Shown: positions 10,801 to 17,000 of the stretch, in pieces
Layout: every line of letters starts with the position of its first letter
How positions within the stretch are numbered: position 1 is the stretch's first letter
IMG/VR virus record: IMGVR_UViG_3300020463_000155
Span: 1 to 22,105 of that record
Source of the DNA: a virus
Reading direction: 5' to 3' (one strand)
DNA length: 22,105 nt
The notes under the pieces: model-generated
Database searches by the model: none
What the model was told of the DNA's origin: nothing
The model's input: only the letters and a program-made list of their open reading frames with translations
Position numbers and translations under genes: made by a program

Positions 10801-11008
10801 ATGCTTCGTAAGTTAGTTCTTCACCAGTAACATAAAAATGATTCTTTATAACAAAAGTATCATTACCTAACAATACATTACTCGATGATCCAGCATCAAA
10901 TTCGTGAGAAAACAACTGATCACCTTTATGTGTCAGTCTAAATGAACTCTGAAAGCTTTCACTTGCAGTGTTGAATTGTTTATTGATTGATCCTAGTTGA
11001 AATGTCAT
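7877..11008 (-). CDS. Virion structural protein of 1043 residues lying between genes 7 and 8
   Basis: No catalytic motif, signal peptide or membrane segment is visible. The protein is built of glycine-, threonine- and valine-rich beta-type modules. An 'H-x-F-x-x-G-E' module lies at about 51-128 with a weaker copy at 266-340. An IDNE-like module lies at 181-232. GGxGY segments occur near 487, 530 and 584. A motif resembling the LNGVxQxPG element of phage fibre repeats recurs at Q150, Q403, Q682 and Q960 (VIQSP, VFQKP, VLQKPG, VFQVS). The best copy, about 634-715, continues through DGGTQIKFTEAPPEGA to FYRGT. The start ATG overlaps the stop of the gp7-like gene as TAATG, so co-production with the wedge proteins is likely. 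I know proteins like this only as uncharacterised virion proteins of marine T4-like phages. A baseplate-peripheral or fibre-like role is inference. Confidence 0.8.
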   Translation of the reverse strand: MTFQLGSINKQFNTASESFQSSFRLTHKGDQLFSHEFDAGSSSNVLLGNDTFVIKNHFYVTGEELTYEAYAGTPVGIQHGVAGVGAATTLPSSVFVIKLDENKFKLAATRDLAVGNSPIGLTTVGVGTTQSFTSQKLDTKCIVTIDNVIQSPLLENTGVETTLLSTMFNREARFADTRPFSQYDIIKMGNEIMRIQVIGFGTMTDNVLVDRAWMGTAEEAHLINDPVKLVRGDYNIRKNKIHFADTPFGGTRQKIGISSEAINVSASRFTALTEIFSTGTQVKVRSLTPPAPLVGNQDYFIIKNGNNDFSFSRTKADALTGVGITLTSAGIGTISLLVADIVDGSEFQGRSFIRSDYRGNFLLDDMAESFTGVGKTFTMTSSGSNISGINTDFGVILLNNVFQKPEIDYNYVESSGITSIRFTGNDIPGQTETYSTSDVNANRLPRKGIISGLGNTQGFGYQQLQTGFGTAVVSDTGTISVAMGFTGGGYRSDGTVFRVRVIGGNPTTPAAGTFSVQDGRIKTITMNPAGVGYTFTKVPLLEFDSPYAYDDIKLISEGVGVGASISFNIGIGDSISAPVITNTGYGYTAGEVLTVAGIPTNFSAGTNFTPATFTITKTSDDEFSGWVLGKFQILDDFSHEFNSSKTQFTITNNGEPISIEKIPGSPIDLDHILLIFINDVLQKPGKAYEFDGGTQIKFTEAPPEGATLQLLFYRGTDADIINAEAVESILKGDIVTIQSPTSDRSILKQDPRIIREVISRDTLQTTTYKGQGITAAKTPLRPLTWRKQDDDKIVDGVKVSKARGIYAGRIFPATRLIAGVSTTSTVMYGQSGVVGFTRTEDPDTLEFGVKIIDTEKDNSGFGSTTFTYPHKLFENASMEGDQGVIVGVGATTKGLQFEFSIPDNSILRDNAFGGFTETGIGTGDFFLVSRSNIGDGVTAMSTDGSATVGLTTICVDGVFQVSNIERVGAGSTIRVFTEIASGHGVNVTGLSSGAGNFYGAYSYAKFTTGAVGMAFTVNPMNGLTGLSTAPEIQRTTKLSLRNT
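9989..10213 (-). repeat. Divergent copy of shared 'H-x-F-x-x-G-E' module in the 1043-residue protein
   Basis: Residues about 266-340 read FTALTEIFSTGTQVKVR, then DYFIIKNGNNDFSFSRTK and ADALTGVGITL. This keeps the GTxV, YFIIK, NxFxF and DAL-G spacing of the module seen in the gp7-like protein, although the leading histidine is missing. Confidence 0.55.
10313..10468 (-). repeat. Shared IDNE-type module in the 1043-residue protein
   Basis: Residues 181-232 contain IIKMGNEIMRIQVIG, then NVLVDRAWMGTAEEAHLIND and PVKLVRG. The arrangement (G/D)NEIM, variable linker, V-x-R, GT..AH, PV matches copies in the gp7-like protein and, less closely, the DUF4815 protein. Confidence 0.6.
10625..10858 (-). repeat. 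Shared 'H-x-F-x-x-G-E' module in the 1043-residue protein
   Basis: Residues about 51-128 contain NHFYVTGEELTYEAYAGTPV, then SVFVIKLDENKFKLAATR and a trailing glycine-rich VGVGTT. The closest relative in this window is the copy at about residues 793-856 of the gp7-like protein. Confidence 0.65.
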
Positions 11009-14000
11009 TAGTACGTTACTGTTGTGTTATTAGCATCAGAATCTGGTTTATCAATTTTCAATTCATGTGTTCTTACTGTGTATGCTTTGTTCGCTAATGG
11101 TAAGAACTTCAATTGTGTATTGATTGATGTTATATCTATGGAAGTATTCGCCATATCTCTCTTCATCACATCATCAGTGTATAAGTTGTTGTATGTGTTG
11201 TATGTGGCATTACCTGCATATGAGTTTGATCCAACATAGAATGTTGAGAACTCGTCATCTGTTGTATTGTGTATCTCAACTTGGAATTTACATGTTGTGT
11301 AGTTTGCATATGCCTTCTGTGAGATTATCTGTTCACTAGGTGAACCGTTAGCAACAATTTGTATAAATGAACTGTCAAGCATAGTATCACCAATATGATA
11401 TTCATCAACTATTCCTGAATTACCATGAGTCTGTGCAACACCTATTGCTCTAACAAGAGATGATACTGTCACTGCCATTCCAACAGGAGGTGTGTGTTGA
11501 AGTTTTAATACATTACTGACATTATTGATCGAGAATATTCCGATGTCTGTGTCAGCATCCATCTTACCAGTGTTAGTGAATACTACATTGTTAGCACCAT
11601 CTGCTAACCATGTAAATTCATCAATCTCCTTCTCTCCATTAGGTCCTCTTGCAGATACAAGTATGCTTCCAGATTTGTACATAGAAGTATCTACCTCATC
11701 AACATCCTGTAGAGTATTACTTACTGCAAGAGTTTTAGTAATACCCTTATACTCCATCAATCCAAATGCAGTGGATGCAACACCCACACCATTTGTAATA
11801 ATCTCCTTATGGAATGTGATATCATAAACCAATGCTGAGTTGTTAGGCACATACATGACACTCGCTAGAGGTCCGTTTGTTTCAGTTATAAACTCGCCTA
11901 AATCCTCTGCATCTGCTAATTCTGAGTAGGTGTTGAGGTATGCATCTGTTCCGTCATGGAAAACAACAAACTCTGAATACTGAGTAGCGTTGAAAGATAT
12001 ACCTGATGATACGTCAAGCACAACTTGAGCATAATATTTGATAGCACTGACACCATCACCTGCAGGTCCTCCCGTCAACATGTCAAATGTATCAAGTTCA
12101 ACTGACCTAATAAGGTTTGGATCGGAATAGAACTGAGGACTGATGTCATCTAGTGATAGAACTCTGTTTGTCTTACAGATAAGACCATCACCAAACTTAC
12201 CAGATAGAAATTGTATTTCATCACTTATATTCTCATCAATATTAGTGTTCTCACTTACCAAGTCAAAGTTTTGTGTATCAAGAAGTGATGCCTGTGCATC
12301 AATCAATACAACTCCACCAGCACCTGATGATACACCAACTGGATTATATAAGTCTGTACCTATTCCCACTGGTTGTGAGTTTATAAGCAGATCTGAGTGC
12401 TTCTTGAAACCTGCTATGTGAGCAAGAGAGTCAACTGGTTCGCTCCAACTACTGATACCTACAAAACTCTTGAGTGAGTATGCAAAACTCTGATAGTAGT
12501 CATTATCTTGAAGTCTCTGATAGAAATCATTGAGTTTACCTGTATCTCTTTCCCATCCAAATATTTTCTCAGATGATGTATCGAGAGTGAAGTATCCACC
12601 ATAAGATTGTGATGATTCTATTGTTCCACCTGCTTTAGAGAACTTACCAGTAATAACATCACCTGTATTGAATCCTACAAGTGAGTCAACTCTTAGTATA
12701 TTTCTCGTCTTTCCTTTACCATTTACAACATTTGCTTCAAATCCTGAAGATGAAACGACTGGTTCACCATTCAAGAATTTACTCTCTATAAGATTTACTT
12801 TGAACTGAGCAAGATCTTGATTTCTAACAACAACACCATATTTTTGTGTATCATGTATGCCAGGATCTCTGTCAACTTCATAAGTTAGAGTTGCTTGGTT
12901 TACATTACCAAATGCTGTGTTCACACCCGTCAATGTAAATGTTTGATACTGGAAGTCAGAAGAGTTATATCCATTACCTGTAGCAACACCTGTATTCTCT
13001 ACAAATACCTTATCACCAACTTCAAATGGTAGTGGTGTGGCTGTGTTGAAACCTGTGATAGGAGTTTGTAGTCTGAGTGTTACGTTAGGTTCAGAATAAG
13101 TACAACTTATAATACCAACACCGTTAGTATTGTTGACTGGGAATAATTCAACATCGCCTGAGCTGAGATTACCACCAGCAAATATAACCTTTACATTTGA
13201 TACAGAACCACCTATAAGTTCTGCCTCAAATTCAGCATTTGGATTTATTGTATCTGTTTTACTATTGTAAACAACAAAACTTGGTGGTGTAAGATAGTTT
13301 TTACCTGTAGATGTAATTGCTACACTATCCACAGCAAAGTTGTCCTTCAAGAACAATACCTGTGGCACAGATGCTTGTGGTTGTAGTGTCAAATCTGATG
13401 GATAATCATATCCAGTATCAATCATCGCCACTTCATCTATCCTACCTATGTCTGAACCAAACGCCTTCAAGTTAGCAGAAGATCCTGTAGTAGATGCCAC
13501 TGATACCTGAGGTATATCCTTATAACTTGATCCACCACCTTGTAATAATACTCTTGCTACTCCACCTCTTACATTTGTTGTGTTAGTAATATAAGAAATT
13601 TGTGATTCGCTTGAGTATCCAACTTTTTCAGGGACAGTGAATAGATTCCAACTAAAGGTGTTTGTATCTTTAGATAATATTGTGTGTCTACCTGTAAACT
13701 TACTTGCATTTACAAAAATCTTAGAGTGATCAACAATCTCTTTATTGATTTCTATTACTTTCGTATTCTGTAAAGGAAGGAACTTATAGTATAATACCTC
13801 TGGCACACGATCTGTAAAATGTATAGAAGTTCTAGATCCTGAATTGCCAGGTATGCCTGTATTCTCAACTTCAATAGCAGATTTACCTGTGCCTACAAAA
13901 GGTTTCTTGAATTCTTGATCTAAGAAGAATACTAATTTTGTATTATCAAGTGATGTATCAGATGTATCAATGTGAAGTGTATCACCAGTGATCAATGATA

Positions 14001-17000
14001 TAGGTGGGTTTGTAGAAGAACCAATACTTACATATCTGTTGCCAGGATCGTATGTTGCTGTGACAGAACTGGTTGCAGAAGAAACAATAGTAAGGTCAAG
14101 TGTGTCACCTCTCTCAAATGTATGATTATTAGAGGTTGCTGTAACGTTGATAATCCTTAGTGTTCCTGTAACAACGTCTTTCTTAGTTCTAAAGAAATGT
14201 GTGTTTCCAATACCTACATTAGCACTGAACATCACTCTATTAGTGTCAAATCCTATGTGTGTCTGTGAGGTTACAATACCAATAAGATTGTTGTCTATGA
14301 CTTGAACAAATACCTCTTCAGGGAGTGGTGATGTAAACGTTGTATTGACACGCTTCATCGCATCAGTTTGATACTTGACACGAGTACCACCATTAGGACT
14401 GTATTCTAATTTTTCTCCAGTTTTGAATCTATGATTAGGGAGGTAGATAGATCTTGTTGGTATGAATATGTCTTTTGTCTCATTACCAAAGAATGAAACT
14501 AACTGATTACCACCTCGTCCATTTACTGCAACTGTGGTTCCTATACCTACACCAAATGTGCTACCTGTGCCTACTACTGATTCAGCATTGAAGTAGTATG
14601 ATCTGTCTTCTTCAGTTGAAAGATTGACTGGTTTGTTGAGTTGATATGAAAATTGATTTTCTAATCTTGTGACTGTAGAACCAAATGTATGTGCAACACC
14701 TGAAGTTCCATTCTGTGCTCTTAGCATCTCAAGTCTATTGTTCTTTACATCAAAGTTTACAATCTTGAGTTGCTCGTTATCAATTTGTACTATGTCATTG
14801 ATTTTGAACTTGTAACCTGTCAATACGTCAGGCACCCAGTCTGTTATGAGAACACTTGTTGTAAGTCCAGTGACATTGACAGATGCCATAGAGACCCCTA
14901 GACCTGTACTAATCTGTTTTAGGTTGATTTGCACGTTACGTGCAGCAAGATTACTGTGAGTGTCAGTAGAGATGCCTATGATCTCAACAAATGAGTTGTC
15001 ATCAATTGTTATTGGACTTGTGTGTATTCCTATAACACCACTAGCATTTGCAACTAAAACAATATCTTCAATCTCTGTAATTGTTGATGTAATTGTGGTG
15101 ATGCCAGGTCCTTCAACAAAACTTACTTTTCCTATAGCACCAAATCCTTCTGTGCCTTGATTATCAAATACTAACTTGTCACCTACATTGTAATCTTTAC
15201 CTGCAGTGACAATATTGACGCTATCAATTATACCACTCTTAGTCTGAGTAATTTTTGAGTTGATATTTGTATTTCTATTTGCATTTGATACAAACTCATA
15301 CTCCTTGATATTGTATGGTTGTGTGTTTCTTATCAATCCTAATGCAACTAAATTTGCATCTTGATTTGAATTATACGCTAAGTTGAATTTTTGTAATTTA
15401 GAATTGTAAGTATCTCCAATAATGTATGGGAATACTGGTGTTCTAACTCTGTTGAATGGAGATGTTGGGTTGATGATTACTGTATCTTCTACAGTTGTAT
15501 AGTAAGCATATACACCATTAGGATATTCAGGTGTTGCAGCAAATCTTCCATTATGCTCATCAAGATCACCTGTGCCTTCAACATATGTAAAGTCTTCAAC
15601 AAAGAATCCAGCAGGGTAGACGCTGATATCAGGTCCGTCAACTCTTGAACTTGACAACTTACGATAACTCGACTCAATATACTTCTTCTTACCATCCACA
15701 ACAGCATAAGGACCGTAGATAGGATGTCCATCATATGCAAAACCAAGGATAGGTGAGTGATCCTGTCCTACATCACCTAAAAAGTTTCTAAGATTACGTG
15801 GCACATAATAATTTACATATGGATTACCTAATTCACTATCTCTTGGTGTCTCTAAGAATCCATCATCCTCTTTTACATCGCCAAACTTTGCATATCTCTC
15901 AACTTGGTTGAGTGTCCACTTCTTGATTTCACTAGAAAATATAGCACCCTCACCTGGCGTTCTAGCAGTAGTAGTAGTTTTCTCTTGTGTATATCCAGCA
16001 CCCTTTTCTATCATATCAATACTGGTTATAGTACCATTTGATATATTTGCTTTTGCCTTACAACCTATACCATCACCTAAAATTACAATATCAGGATTAC
16101 TAAAGAAATTTTCTCCTCCATCTTTTACAATTATCTGATCGATACGACCATTTACTATAAACGGTTGTAGAAATGCATTCTTACCTATGGTAGGTTCAAC
16201 TACTGGTTTGTAGTTATCGTTGATAACAGTAGATCCAAAATTACTACCCTTTCCTTCAACATGAACAGATGCAATTTTTCCTCTTATTATAGGTGTAGCA
16301 GTGGTGATATCTGCAAAACTACCTTCATCTCTTTTTCTACCAAGTATAGAAATTGATATTGGAGGATCTTGGAATATATGTGTGCCTAAACCACCATCAT
16401 TCAAACGTTTGAATAATGTCAATTCTTTTGTATCTGATAGTCTGAAATTATCATCATCTAATTTTTGAACAAAATATTCTGTGTTATTTGATAATCCACC
16501 TATGGCAGACTCAGTAGATGAATATTTGATTATTTCTGAGTTATCAAATCCATGAGATTCTATATTGATGGTATCTGTGAATGTATTGATACCAGTGCTT
16601 GTACGAACTTCTCTGTTCTTGAAGAATCCAGCATCTTCAACTAATATCTTATCAACTTTCAGTCTTCTATCTACAGTTCTAAGTCTCTGTATACCACCAC
16701 CATTTGTAGAAATTGGAATTGTACCTATACCAGCAAGAGCATCTTCTTTATTATCTGCTAGTGAAATTAGAGTGTCAGGATTTCTTTTTACAACGAAGTA
16801 TGTTGCAGTATCAACTAATGTACCTGGTGTTACACCAATACCTATGGGTGTGCTACCATTAGTTTCGTAAATTACTTGTTCACCTTCAATCAAGTTATGA
16901 GGAAATGAGAATAAGAAATCATTACCTGCAGTTCTAACAACTCCTCCTGTAGAAGTTGCATCAAACTCTACAACTTGGTTGACAAACTTCATCTTTGCCT

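Noticed and set aside
15489-15746. Minus-strand open frame of 85 residues
   Set aside because: It is another frame of the YHYH region of the gp7-like gene, and the main frame has clear conserved motifs there.
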